A DNA stretch of 64,000 bases from the NCBI GenBank assembly GCA_035543015.1, contig DATKKG010000040.1:1-64000 (forward strand), given 5' to 3'. Position numbers and translations under genes: made by a program. This stretch comes from DATKKG01 sp035543015 (GTDB lineage Archaea; Thermoproteota; Nitrososphaeria; Conexivisphaerales; DTJL01). Below the pieces are notes generated by a model. It was not told the origin of the DNA. It made no database searches and was given only the letters and a program-made list of their open reading frames with translations. Below, piece after piece: positions 24,675 to 33,075 of the stretch (the stretch's first letter is position 1; every line of letters begins with the position of its first letter).

Positions 24675-27593
24675 CTAGGAGGGCTGAGAATGAGCCGGCC
24701 TCGGACCGCGCCTTCTCAAGAGCAGGAGTGCCGACGCGACCACGGCGAGGGCGGCCGCCATGGCCGATGGGACGAGGAGGTTCAGGCCGAAGCTGGCCTG
24801 GACCGCGAGGGGAGCCGTGAGTCGCACCACAGTCGTTGAGGCTGACCCGCTCGCGTCGCCCGACCAGCCCGCGAACTGGTTCAGGATAGATGAGGTCATC
24901 GCGAAGAGGCTGACCGTGGAGTTGGCGGGGACGTAGACCGTTTTCGCGCTTCCCCCTGAGACGGTCCCGTTCATAGAGCCGTATGCGTAGAAGACCGACC
25001 CTCCCTGTTCGGCCGTGATGGTGAGGCCCGGCTCGAAGTTGGCGACTTCGGTGACAGGGCCGCTGAGGAGGAACGAGGCAGACGAGCCCGCTCCCGTATA
25101 GGAGCCCTGCCCGACCCCGATCCACCCAGCCAGTTCCCACCCCGCCGCGGAGTTCGAGGTGAGGCTGATCGTGGCCCCCGAATCGTACCAGCCCGTCGAC
25201 GGAGAGACCAGCCCGGAGGCCGACGGGCCGCCGACCACGGTCAGAAGGTACTGCAACTTGTAGGGGATGACGATGTAGCCTCCGGCCCCAACGATGCCGG
25301 AAGAGGTGCCGTTGGCAACGAGCCTCGTGCCCGTATCGACCTGCACGGAAGGAGATGCCGACCACTGGCTGCCGTAGTCAAGCCAGAGAGGGACCGGCTG
25401 CGTCGAGATGACAGGCGAGGCGGGGATGCCTCCCTGGGCTGCTGAGAACGAAACGGACGCAGGCGCCGGGCTCGGCGTGGAGTAGGAGACCGAATAGGAC
25501 GCCTGTGGGATGAACGATGGCGTCGACGTCGAGGTCCCCGAGACGGCGCCCGACGGGCCGGCCGCCTCCCACCTGAAGGTGGAGTTGGAGCCTGGGAGCG
25601 GGTTAGAGAAGGCGTAGCCGGAGCCGGAGTCGGCCCACGTCCAGCCTGAGAAGTAGCTGGCGGTGGCGTTGGCAATGGACTGGGCGAGGGTCAGCGTCGA
25701 CGAAGCCGACAGGCTGCTGAAGGTGACGGTCGGTGCACCGAACCCCTGGGCGATGCCGTCGACGAGAGCAGCGAAGCTGACGTTGAACTGGTGGGTGTAG
25801 GTCAGGCTGAGGGCGACGGAGGAGGCCACTGTTCCTCCCGTCGCCTGCATGGAGACCCACCTTTCGTTCTGCGAAGAGCCGCCGAGCTGGGAGTCGACGT
25901 ACCACTGGCTTCCGTAATCGACGTTGAAGGTCTGGGAAGTTGAAGTGAGGGGGACCGCGATGGAGGCGTTGCCCTGGACGTAGTGCAGGACGGGCGCGAG
26001 GTAGCCCGACCCGCCGCCGGAGACGCTGTACGACGCCGTGATGGTCAACGCCTGCGAGAGGACCGATGCCGAGAATATGTGGGTTCCCCATCCTGCCTTT
26101 CCGCTCCTCCCGTACTGGCCCGCCAGCCAGACCACGGAGGAATTGGTGGGGTCAATGGAGGCTCCGAAGTAGTCGCCGTACCGGACCACCCCCTCGGTCG
26201 GAAGTGACGTCTGGGGGCCACTGCCAGCTAGGACGACGACGGGGGGTTCGTAGCTTCCGGGAGCCTCCGTTGCCTTCTGCGCCGTCAGCATGATCCCTGG
26301 GTAGCTGCTGGCCGAAGAGAAGCCGAAGAGCACTATGAGGTCCCCCTTGCCGTCGAGGACGACGGCCGGGTAGAAGTACGAAGTCTGCGCAGCGTTGACG
26401 TCGAAGTCCTGCACGACTGAGCTGGAGGACAGGTCCACCTTTGCTAGGCGGAATCCGTCCTGGATCTGCGTGTCGTTGGCCGGCACAGCCGAGTCGCTGA
26501 ACGCGAACCAGAGGACGGAGCCCGAGCGGACGGCGGAAACGACCCTTCCGTCGCCGCTGTCGATTGTCAAATTGGAGCCCCTCTGGATGCTGCCGTTGGG
26601 CGGGGAGAATCCCGCTATGGGCAGGGTGACGTTGTCGAATGTGACGTCTTCCGGAGGCGTCCCGGAGACCCTGAAGAGGATGAAGGAGCCCGTCACGCTG
26701 GGATCCACGGACACCATGTAGAGGTCCGCGGTTGCCCCCTCGTTCGAGGCGGGGTAAACCGAGAAGTAGGTCGGGTCGGGCCCCAGGTCCGCATAGTCCG
26801 TGTCGCTCCCGAGGAGCATCTCGGTGCTGTTGAGCGCCCAGATCTCCGTGCCGACGAAATCTCCCTGGCCGTCGAACATGTTGGCGCTGACGACGACCTT
26901 GTCCGAGGAGACCCCAAGCGACGGCTGGTCCGCGAAATAGTCGGAGGAGACGCCGGATGAGAAAGCGTAGACGTACCAAGCCCCGGTGGGGTCGCTGGTC
27001 TCCGAGACGGCCACGTTCACCTCGTTGACTGTGGCGTCGCTTATGGAGGCGAACCAGCGGCCGTTAGCCTGATCATAGTAGACCCGAGGGTCGGTCAGGT
27101 CGTCACCGCCGGCTATGAAGAAGGCATCGAGAGCCACAGACTTCACCTGCGCACCGGCCTTCGTGTAGATGGTCTCCTGAAGGTTCACCATCTCGACGAC
27201 GTGGTTGGGTCCCGCCGCCACCTGGACGTCCGGGGGGGTGTAGCCGCCGGAAGTCATGAAGTTCGAGCCGTCGAAGCCCGACAGGACCGCGACCAGGTTC
27301 GAGCCGGCCGCAAGAGGCTGGGAGGCCGCGACGGATGGGCCCGAGGAGGTCATGGAGGCTTCAGGCAGCGAGGAGACCAGGACCGACCCCTTCAGGGCCA
27401 CCCTCCTGGCTTCCATGGAGCTCCCCGTCGGAGCACCAGGGGAGGACGGGACATGAGGCTCCATCGCCAGAGAAGCCCTAGCCGCCGGCGCAGAAGAGGC
27501 CAAGGGGACGGAGGTCTCCGCCTGCAGCACGGAGGGCGTCAAGGCGAGCAGCGCGACGAACAGGATGGCGAACGCGAGGCTTCGGCTGGTCAA
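24675..27593 (-). CDS. Large secreted, membrane-anchored surface protein
   Basis: The 972-residue protein has a signal peptide (residues 1-25, ending LQAETS), a long Ser/Thr/Gly-rich extracellular part and a C-terminal anchor helix (about 938-960, LLVPSAMAAALAVVASALLLL) followed by RRR. Residues 130-500 look like a beta-propeller: AAGPNHVVEMVN, DPRVYYDQANGRW and DPTGAWYVY are motifs seen in secreted propeller proteins. Residues 530-930 contain beta-sandwich repeats with paired DYGSQWY/DYGSQWS elements and a FAGWSGDASG-type repeat common in secreted archaeal proteins. It is likely a surface adhesin or S-layer-associated protein. The TTG start follows a gtaaatac box. Confidence 0.75.
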   Translation of the reverse strand: MTSRSLAFAILFVALLALTPSVLQAETSVPLASSAPAARASLAMEPHVPSSPGAPTGSSMEARRVALKGSVLVSSLPEASMTSSGPSVAASQPLAAGSNLVAVLSGFDGSNFMTSGGYTPPDVQVAAGPNHVVEMVNLQETIYTKAGAQVKSVALDAFFIAGGDDLTDPRVYYDQANGRWFASISDATVNEVNVAVSETSDPTGAWYVYAFSSGVSSDYFADQPSLGVSSDKVVVSANMFDGQGDFVGTEIWALNSTEMLLGSDTDYADLGPDPTYFSVYPASNEGATADLYMVSVDPSVTGSFILFRVSGTPPEDVTFDNVTLPIAGFSPPNGSIQRGSNLTIDSGDGRVVSAVRSGSVLWFAFSDSAVPANDTQIQDGFRLAKVDLSSSSVVQDFDVNAAQTSYFYPAVVLDGKGDLIVLFGFSSASSYPGIMLTAQKATEAPGSYEPPVVVLAGSGPQTSLPTEGVVRYGDYFGASIDPTNSSVVWLAGQYGRSGKAGWGTHIFSASVLSQALTITASYSVSGGGSGYLAPVLHYVQGNASIAVPLTSTSQTFNVDYGSQWYVDSQLGGSSQNERWVSMQATGGTVASSVALSLTYTHQFNVSFAALVDGIAQGFGAPTVTFSSLSASSTLTLAQSIANATASYFSGWTWADSGSGYAFSNPLPGSNSTFRWEAAGPSGAVSGTSTSTPSFIPQASYSVSYSTPSPAPASVSFSAAQGGIPASPVISTQPVPLWLDYGSQWSASPSVQVDTGTRLVANGTSSGIVGAGGYIVIPYKLQYLLTVVGGPSASGLVSPSTGWYDSGATISLTSNSAAGWELAGWIGVGQGSYTGAGSSASFLLSGPVTEVANFEPGLTITAEQGGSVFYAYGSMNGTVSGGSAKTVYVPANSTVSLFAMTSSILNQFAGWSGDASGSASTTVVRLTAPLAVQASFGLNLLVPSAMAAALAVVASALLLLRRRGPRPAHSQPS

Positions 27594-27707
27594 CGGCTAC
27601 CGTCGACCTCGCGTCGGCCGGCCCCGTATTTACGCTACTAGATACATACGTAGCTCTCCGAGACGCGCCATGCGACGAGCTCATAAGACACTCCTTCGAA
27701 CCCTTCC

Positions 27708-28352
27708 ATGATGAGCGGCGAGAACCGGGACCCTGATTTCGAGGAGCTCCTCAGGAGGGCGTCCGCGCTCAGGGGTCACCTTTGCCTCGGGCTGCCCCTC
27801 GGCATAAAGATGGCCAGGAAGGGGCTGCGGCTGATCAGGATGGAGAGCCCCTCCGAGAGGGGGGAGCTTGTGGTCTTCGTCGAGAACAACAGGTGCGCCG
27901 TCGACGCCGTCCAGGTGACCACCGGGTGCAGCATGGGGAGCAGGAGGCTGAGGGTGTACGAATACGGCAAGTCGGCGGCGACGTTCTACGATCGAGCCAG
28001 CGGACGCGCCGTGAGGGTCTTCGCCAGGCCGACGCTCAACGACGAAGCGATGCGTCTGGCCGTCGCAGAGGGGCTCCTGGGAGCGGGGACGTCCCTGGAC
28101 CCTTCGTCCAGGGCGGGCAGGGGCGCCATGATGAACGCCTTCATGAAGATGAGCGAGGACCAGATCTTCGACCATCAGGCCGTGGAGATAGTGGAGCCCG
28201 AACCCCTGGGCCGGGGGCCCGCCGTCCCGAGGGCCCACTGCGCGGTCTGCGGCGAGGAGATCCTCGACGGAAGGGGCGTACTGAAGGAGGGGAAGACCCT
28301 CTGCCTAGCATGCGCGGGCTCCGGCTACTACCGGGCCCTCGCGAAGGGATGA
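27708..28352 (+). CDS. FmdE-family zinc protein with C-terminal zinc finger
   Basis: The 214-residue protein has the FmdE domain: GHLCLGLPLGIKMA near residues 23-36 (the His/Cys motif) and ENNRCAVDAVQVTTGCSMG at about 59-77. The C-terminal end adds a four-Cys zinc finger (CAVCGEEI and LCLACAG). FmdE was first named as a formylmethanofuran dehydrogenase subunit E, but the family is widespread in non-methanogens and is often linked with molybdenum/tungsten enzymes. Two adjacent ATGs at 27708 and 27711 could be used. It is divergent from the surface protein. Confidence 0.82.
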   Translation: MMSGENRDPDFEELLRRASALRGHLCLGLPLGIKMARKGLRLIRMESPSERGELVVFVENNRCAVDAVQVTTGCSMGSRRLRVYEYGKSAATFYDRASGRAVRVFARPTLNDEAMRLAVAEGLLGAGTSLDPSSRAGRGAMMNAFMKMSEDQIFDHQAVEIVEPEPLGRGPAVPRAHCAVCGEEILDGRGVLKEGKTLCLACAGSGYYRALAKG

Positions 28353-28363
28353 GCCAGAGCAGG

Positions 28364-28370
28364 CTTATAT
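28364..28370 (+). promoter_or_regulatory. TATA-like box of the VTT-like gene
   Basis: The cttatat box lies just before ATG 28386 (16 nt), and overlaps the end of the intergenic gap after the FmdE gene. Confidence 0.4.
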
Positions 28371-28385
28371 CCGACGGGGGGGCAC

Positions 28386-29036
28386 ATGGTCAAGCCCTCG
28401 GAGATTCGCATGCTGTTCGACTACTATCTCAGCGCCCTTGGCTACTGGGGTGTCTTCATTGTGGTCCTCGCCGTCAACGTCATCCCCGCCTTCATGCCGC
28501 CCACATGGAGGGTGCTCTCCCTGGTGAACCAGGCGAAGCCCCAGGCGTTCGGCCTGGTCCCCCTCGCCCTCGTGGGCTGCTTGGCCACGACCCTTGGCAG
28601 GGGGGTCCTGGTCTACATGGGATACGCGGGGCGCGACGCCATGAGCGACAAGCGCAAGGGAAGCCTGGACGGGCTGAGGGGCCGCCTGGAGTCGATGAAG
28701 GGCGGCGGCTTCATCATATCGTTCGCGGTGGCCCTTAGCCCCCTGCCCAGCAACGCCTACTTCCTGGCCATCGGGATGATGAGGTATGGCACGGCGCAGG
28801 TCTACGCAGGCTTCACGGCGGGCCGGTTCCTCTCCTACCTTGTCCTGATGGAGGTCCTCTCCGTGGCCGAAAGCTCCTTCTCTGCGCTCTTCGCCGCCCA
28901 GCTCTTCTCAGTCTCCCTGGTCGACATAGCGGGGTTCGCCCTAACGGTGGTCTTCACCATCATAGACTGGCCTGCCCTGCTGGAGGAGCGTCGGGTCACC
29001 TTCATCATGCCTTCGTTCAGGAGGCCGTCGCCCTAG
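28386..29036 (+). CDS. VTT/SNARE-associated-like membrane protein
   Basis: The 216-residue protein has about five membrane segments. The central FAVALSPLPSNAYFLAIGMMRYGTAQVYAGFTAGRFLSY resembles the conserved re-entrant region of VTT (DedA/TMEM41/SNARE-associated) proteins, which move lipids across membranes, with PLPSN in place of the usual PxPGxxxN. An earlier NVIPAFMPPTW segment could be the first re-entrant loop. The match is moderate and function remains inferred. Confidence 0.6.
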   Translation: MVKPSEIRMLFDYYLSALGYWGVFIVVLAVNVIPAFMPPTWRVLSLVNQAKPQAFGLVPLALVGCLATTLGRGVLVYMGYAGRDAMSDKRKGSLDGLRGRLESMKGGGFIISFAVALSPLPSNAYFLAIGMMRYGTAQVYAGFTAGRFLSYLVLMEVLSVAESSFSALFAAQLFSVSLVDIAGFALTVVFTIIDWPALLEERRVTFIMPSFRRPSP

Positions 29037-29081
29037 GCCGGGCAGCGGGCATAGAGCGTCCGCCGCGATAACGTCGAATGG

Positions 29082-29089
29082 TTTATATC
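29082..29089 (+). promoter_or_regulatory. TATA-like box of the LON-domain gene
   Basis: The tttatatc box lies 26 nt before TTG 29115. It is one of the clearest promoters in the window. Confidence 0.6.
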
Positions 29090-29114
29090 GAAAACCAAGG
29101 TCGGAGCTTCAGGT

Positions 29115-29942
29115 TTGGTGTCCCTGAGAGGCAGAGGGTTCTATAAACGCGAGGTCCCCTCCGAGGTCGACTTCGAGGTGCCGGCGATCTTCTCCGAGGA
29201 CGTCGTGCTCCTCCCGTACATGGAGGCCACGCTATCCCTGAGGGAGAGCGCGGCACGAGAGGCCATAGCTCGCGCCCTCTCCTCGAGGCATCTGGTGGCC
29301 ATGGTGCCCTCCGACGGCTTCAACGTGGGTGACATCGGGACCCTGGCCCTGCTGGACGGGAGCAGGACGCCCAAGGGCGAAGTGACACTGAAGGGCCTGT
29401 GGAGGATCCGCATCAAGGAGGTCTCCAAGGGAGGGGCGGGGCCCATGGTCAGGTTCAAGAAGGCCGAGAGCTTCAGTGACGGACCCGGCGTCGCAGCGGA
29501 CCTGGTCAAGAAGGTGCAAGAGCAGGCCGAGGAGTTCAGGCGCCTCATGCCTTCGATTCCGGATGAGATGGTCTCGTTCGTCAGGGCCATAGACTCGCCG
29601 GGCAAGTTGGCCGACGTCTGCGGCGCGTCCCCGCTGTTCGACAACAGGGACAGGCTCCGGCTCCTCGAGTCCCTCGACCCAAGGGCTAGGCTGTCAAGGG
29701 TGAGCGACCGCCTTGCGAAGGGGCTAGAGTCTCTGAGGGAGGCGTTCGATGCTGTGCCGATCCCCGACTGCGAGGCCTGCATGGACTTCGCCGACAGGGC
29801 CCTGGAGTCAGACGACTCGGTCCGCAACGAAGTCACCGCCTCCTTCCTTCAGCACGTGATTGAGAAGCACGCGGCGGAGGTCATGAGCCTGATAGTAGAG
29901 AAGTACGGCCCTTCCTTCATGCAGAAGAGATCGCTAAGGTGA
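29115..29942 (+). CDS. Stand-alone LON substrate-binding (N-terminal) domain protein
   Basis: The 275-residue protein matches the N-terminal domain of Lon proteases but has no AAA or protease domain. SEDVVLLPYMEATLSLRESAAREAIARAL and HLVAMVPSDGFNVGDIGTLALL (about residues 27-80) form the PUA-like core, VTLKGLWRIRIKEV is the last strand, and the helical part continues through MPSIPDEMVSFVRAIDSPGKLADV to the end. Such proteins may present substrates to a protease or regulate it. Start is TTG 29115 or the next codon GTG. Its stop overlaps that of the gene on the other strand. Confidence 0.8.
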   Translation: MVSLRGRGFYKREVPSEVDFEVPAIFSEDVVLLPYMEATLSLRESAAREAIARALSSRHLVAMVPSDGFNVGDIGTLALLDGSRTPKGEVTLKGLWRIRIKEVSKGGAGPMVRFKKAESFSDGPGVAADLVKKVQEQAEEFRRLMPSIPDEMVSFVRAIDSPGKLADVCGASPLFDNRDRLRLLESLDPRARLSRVSDRLAKGLESLREAFDAVPIPDCEACMDFADRALESDDSVRNEVTASFLQHVIEKHAAEVMSLIVEKYGPSFMQKRSLR

Positions 29943-30191
29943 GCCCCGCCGCCCAGGCTGGAGCGCTTCAGGATAGAACTCCTTCAGCTTGACCCAGAAG
30001 AGCGTGAGGACGTCCTCGGGCTCCAGGTCAAGGAGGAAGCTGCAGAGGGTGAAGGGGGGCTTCCCCGGCTCGAGCACCAGGATCCTGCCGTAGCCCTCGG
30101 AGGCCTCCTCGACCGCGACCGGATAGAACCTTCTGATGGAGTCGGCCACGGAGCTCGCGTAGCCTCCCCTGCCCTCGACCACGAACTTCAT
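29934..30191 (-). CDS. Uncharacterised 85-residue protein
   Basis: The sequence has strands and helices (MKFVVEGRGGYASSVADSI, then ILVLEPGKPPFTLC and DVLTLFWVKLKEFYPEAL) but no family I recognise. I chose ATG 30191 because a ttaaggcc box lies about 35 nt upstream on the reverse strand; the longer in-frame extension to 30551 is poor protein sequence. It converges with the LON-domain gene. Confidence 0.55.
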   Translation of the reverse strand: MKFVVEGRGGYASSVADSIRRFYPVAVEEASEGYGRILVLEPGKPPFTLCSFLLDLEPEDVLTLFWVKLKEFYPEALQPGRRGSP

Positions 30192-30474
30192 CAAGGTACC
30201 GCTGAAGGTCGTCTGGGCGTCGGCCTTAATAATCGTGACATCGGTGGTGATTAAATATAGACGTGTGCTTATGCTAGGCGGCAGGCGAAACCGCGGGCGC
30301 GGTCTGGCGAAGCATGCACGGACAAGGCCGCATCCGGCGGTCCCAGGCCTACAAATGGGGTGGTGAGGGGCGGAAGCGAAGGACGCGACCGGAGAGATAG
30401 ACGGCATCATCAGGGATTCGAAGGACGTCTGGCTCCTTTCGCACGTTACTACCCGCGAGAAGCTGGACGGCATA

Positions 30475-30828
30475 ATGGAGGATGGCCTCGTCCCCGAGTC
30501 GCGCGAGTTTCGCGGGGTCGCGGAAAGGATGACGTTCGCCCTAGATGCCAAGGACGGCGACTTCAGGCGGATCCGTCGCAGGCTGGAGGAGAAGGTCAGG
30601 AAGGACGCGGCCTACGTAGTCTTCGAGAGGCCGGAGGGCTTCGAGCACGTCTACGAATTCCTCAGGAGGAGGAAGCCGGAGGAGCTGGGGAAGGTCGCGG
30701 CGGAGGGGGCCGTTCGCGCGATGAGGGACTGGTTCGTGACCACCAAGGTCGTCGGGCCTGAGAACATCGCCATAATCTACAGGTTCGACGGGCAGGTCCT
30801 GTATTTCAGGGAAGCCCTGAGCCAGTAG
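30475..30828 (+). CDS. ADP-ribosyltransferase-like (ART/DarT-type) protein with unclear 5' end
   Basis: From ATG 30475 the product is 117 residues: EDGLVPESREFRG, then a charged helical region (RRIRRRLEEKVRKD) and a C-terminal strand GPENIAIIYRFDGQVLYF. The same frame extends upstream without a stop to 30367 and includes WLLSHVTTREKLDGI, which together with EDGLVPES matches the HVT..NL..I..GL motif of the ADP-ribosyltransferase fold in DarT-like enzymes. No ATG, GTG or TTG is in that frame. Dropping one G from the G-run at 30367-30370 would join it to GTG 30363. So a sequencing error or a real frameshift is likely, and the true gene probably starts at 30363. Confidence 0.5.
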   Translation: MEDGLVPESREFRGVAERMTFALDAKDGDFRRIRRRLEEKVRKDAAYVVFERPEGFEHVYEFLRRRKPEELGKVAAEGAVRAMRDWFVTTKVVGPENIAIIYRFDGQVLYFREALSQ

Positions 30829-30852
30829 CCCCTCGCTCTCGGGTGGAAGCGT

Positions 30853-31692
30853 CTAGGCGTCCATTCCAAGGAGGTGGCAGCTTACGTCCCAGAGGCGCCT
30901 AGCTGTCTCCATGTCATGCGACCTGGACGAGCTCCTCGATTCCTTCCTGTTCGCAAAGTACCTCCCAGTCACTCCCTGGAGGCTCGGGTCCGAGGCTACC
31001 ATTATGGTGGTCTCGGCGGCCTTCTCCGGGCGCGTCTCGAAGACGGAGGCGATCGCCAGGCCGAACGAGAGCCAGTCCCGCTTCCCTCTCCCCCAACGCG
31101 AAGCGACGCTACCCGGATGGACGCAGTTCACGTCGACGCCCGTTCCAGCGAGGCGCCGGGCCAGCTCGTAGGTGAAGAGCACCTGGGCCAGCTTCGACTG
31201 GCCGTAGGACTTGAAGGCGCTGTACCCTCGAGAGCACTGGAGGTCATCGAAGTGGATGCTGCCACGGAAGTGGGCCCTGGAGCTCACGTTGACTATCCTG
31301 GAGGGAGAGCTCTGCTCCACCCTGTCGAGCAGGAGACGTGTGAGGAGGAAATGCGACAGGTAGTTCACCTGGAACGTGGTCTCGAAGCCGTCGACCGTGA
31401 CCGAGCGTTTCGTCAGTATCACTCCGGCGTTGTTGATGAGGACGTCCAGGCGCCGGTGCGTGTCGAGGAACTCGGCAGCCAGCCTGCGCACCGAAGACAG
31501 GTCCGCCAAGTCCAGCATCATCAGCTCGACGGAGGAGCTGCCGCTCCTCAGGCGGACGTCCGCGAGGGCCGCCTCGCCCTTCTGACGGTTCCGGCAGGCC
31601 ATCACCACAGCGAATCCCTTCCTGGCGAGGCCGACGGCCGTCTCCTTGCCTATGCCGGAGTTGGCCCCCGTAATGAGGGACAGCTTCTCCAT
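30853..31692 (-). CDS. Short-chain dehydrogenase/reductase, retinol dehydrogenase type
   Basis: The 279-residue protein is a classical SDR. It shows the cofactor motif TGANSGIG (8-15), the NNAG motif, the catalytic Ser in NVSSRAHF, and the active site YGQSK. FETTFQVNYLSHFLLT is typical of retinol dehydrogenase/WW-domain oxidoreductase-like members. Arg in CRNR near residue 34 suggests preference for NADP. The ATG follows a tttaagcc box (reverse strand, about 31720). The alcohol or ketone substrate is unknown. Confidence 0.85.
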   Translation of the reverse strand: MEKLSLITGANSGIGKETAVGLARKGFAVVMACRNRQKGEAALADVRLRSGSSSVELMMLDLADLSSVRRLAAEFLDTHRRLDVLINNAGVILTKRSVTVDGFETTFQVNYLSHFLLTRLLLDRVEQSSPSRIVNVSSRAHFRGSIHFDDLQCSRGYSAFKSYGQSKLAQVLFTYELARRLAGTGVDVNCVHPGSVASRWGRGKRDWLSFGLAIASVFETRPEKAAETTIMVASDPSLQGVTGRYFANRKESRSSSRSHDMETARRLWDVSCHLLGMDA

Positions 31693-31781
31693 ATGGCAGG
31701 TCGGGGTCCGAGCCCTGGCTTAAAGCCTTCCGGGAGGAGCAGGGTCGGTTCCTTGAGACCGGACCAAAAGGGCGGCATCCG

Positions 31782-32114
31782 TCAGGCGGCCTGGGGTGCC
31801 AGCTCCCTCAACAGGGCCTCCACGGCCCTGCGAGTGAAGGCCACTCCCTCCGTGCGGCCGGTCAAGACGTGCTTGATCGTGCCGTCGGGATACTCCAAGA
31901 AGACCTGGGGGATGATGTAGTCCTCGGACCAGTCGCCGTACCTCCTCACCAGTTCGTCGGCTTCGGCCTCCCTTTCTGTGTCGATGTCGTAGAGGACGCA
32001 GGGGATGCCCAGCCGGGCGGCCGCCTTCTTCATGGGGTCGACGGTCGTCGGCACGCAGTGGGGGCACCATGCCGCGTACACGACGTGGATGGCCTTGATG
32101 GGCGGATAAGCCAT
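31782..32114 (-). CDS. Thioredoxin/glutaredoxin-like protein with CPHC
   Basis: The 110-residue protein has a thioredoxin fold: strand AIHVVYAA followed by the redox motif WCPHC (Cys17, Cys20), then the cis-Pro site in DYIIPQVFL. CPHC is the DsbA-type active site, so it may oxidise or isomerise disulfides, but no signal peptide is present, so it is probably cytoplasmic. It starts at ATG after a ctaaata box (reverse strand, about 32146-32152). Confidence 0.8.
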   Translation of the reverse strand: MAYPPIKAIHVVYAAWCPHCVPTTVDPMKKAAARLGIPCVLYDIDTEREAEADELVRRYGDWSEDYIIPQVFLEYPDGTIKHVLTGRTEGVAFTRRAVEALLRELAPQAA

Positions 32115-32170
32115 GGCCCGACAGCCGGTCAGGAGGGGTCCCGGTATTTAGGCTATGCCCGGCGGCGGGC

Positions 32171-33016
32171 CTAGAGGGAGGAGACGACGTCCTTCGCGAT
32201 GGTCTCGAGTTCCCCGAGAAAGCCCTCGTTCGCTCCCCGAGGCTGGCCGAGGATGAAGTAGTTCATCCCTGCGGCGATGTACCTGTCGACGTCGGACCTG
32301 AGGGTCTTCACGTCGGTGGCGCCGATGAGGATGGAGAAGACGAAGTCCTTCGGGGGCGCCTCCCTCCTGCGGAGCTCCCCTTCGATGATGCCCTTCATCT
32401 GCCTGTAGCCGTCCGGCGAGACGTCGGCCGAGGAGGCCCACCTGGGCCCTACGGGTATCCAGCCCCGCCCGAACCTGCCCGCCAGCCCGAGGTGGAAGGG
32501 GGCCATGGCCCCGAACCATATCGGCGGATAGGGCTTCTGGATGGGCTTTGGCTCCACGACGGCCCCCTTGACGGTGAGGAACCTGCCTGAGAAGTCCACG
32601 GGCTCCCCGCTCGTCCAGAGCAGGGTCATGAGCTCGAGCGCTTCCTTCGTCATCGCCGCCCTCTCGGGCAGGCTTCTCCACGTAGAGAACGCTTCGAACT
32701 CGGCCCGGTTCCATCCGAGCCCAGACCCCAGTATCATCCGGCCGCCGGAGAGCACGTCGGCCGTGGCGAGCATCTTGGCCATCAGGGGAGGGTGCCTGAA
32801 AGGGATCGGGGTCACGCAGGTCCCCAGGCGGATGGTCGACGTCTTGGCGGCCAGGTAGGGAAGCAGCGTCCACGCGTCGACGTTGCTGTTACCTGATGAG
32901 AGCATGAAATGGTCGGTGACAAGGAACGAGTCGAAGCCCAGCTCCTCAGCCTTGAGCGCCATCTTCTCCAGAAGCCGGTGGTCGGTCCATCCCTTTGTGG
33001 CGAGGCCAGCCTTCAT
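32171..33016 (-). CDS. Luciferase-like (LLM) F420-dependent oxidoreductase
   Basis: The 281-residue protein is a bacterial-luciferase-fold oxidoreductase, a family in archaea that generally uses coenzyme F420. Visible are ELGFDSFLVTDHF near residue 28, STIRLGTCVTPIPFRHPP and GGRMILGSGLGWNRAEFEAF, which line the cofactor site, and PYPPIWFGAMAP. Substrate is unknown. The ATG at 33016 is 28 nt after the gatataag box. Confidence 0.85.
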   Translation of the reverse strand: MKAGLATKGWTDHRLLEKMALKAEELGFDSFLVTDHFMLSSGNSNVDAWTLLPYLAAKTSTIRLGTCVTPIPFRHPPLMAKMLATADVLSGGRMILGSGLGWNRAEFEAFSTWRSLPERAAMTKEALELMTLLWTSGEPVDFSGRFLTVKGAVVEPKPIQKPYPPIWFGAMAPFHLGLAGRFGRGWIPVGPRWASSADVSPDGYRQMKGIIEGELRRREAPPKDFVFSILIGATDVKTLRSDVDRYIAAGMNYFILGQPRGANEGFLGELETIAKDVVSSL

Positions 33017-33043
33017 GTCTGTGGGGTCGACAGATGAAGAAGC

Positions 33044-33052
33044 GATATAAGC
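33044..33052 (-). promoter_or_regulatory. TATA-like box of the LLM oxidoreductase
   Basis: Reverse-strand gcttatatc lies 28 nt before ATG 33016. Confidence 0.55.
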
Positions 33053-33075
33053 GTTGACGGTCGTCCGGCGTGAGC

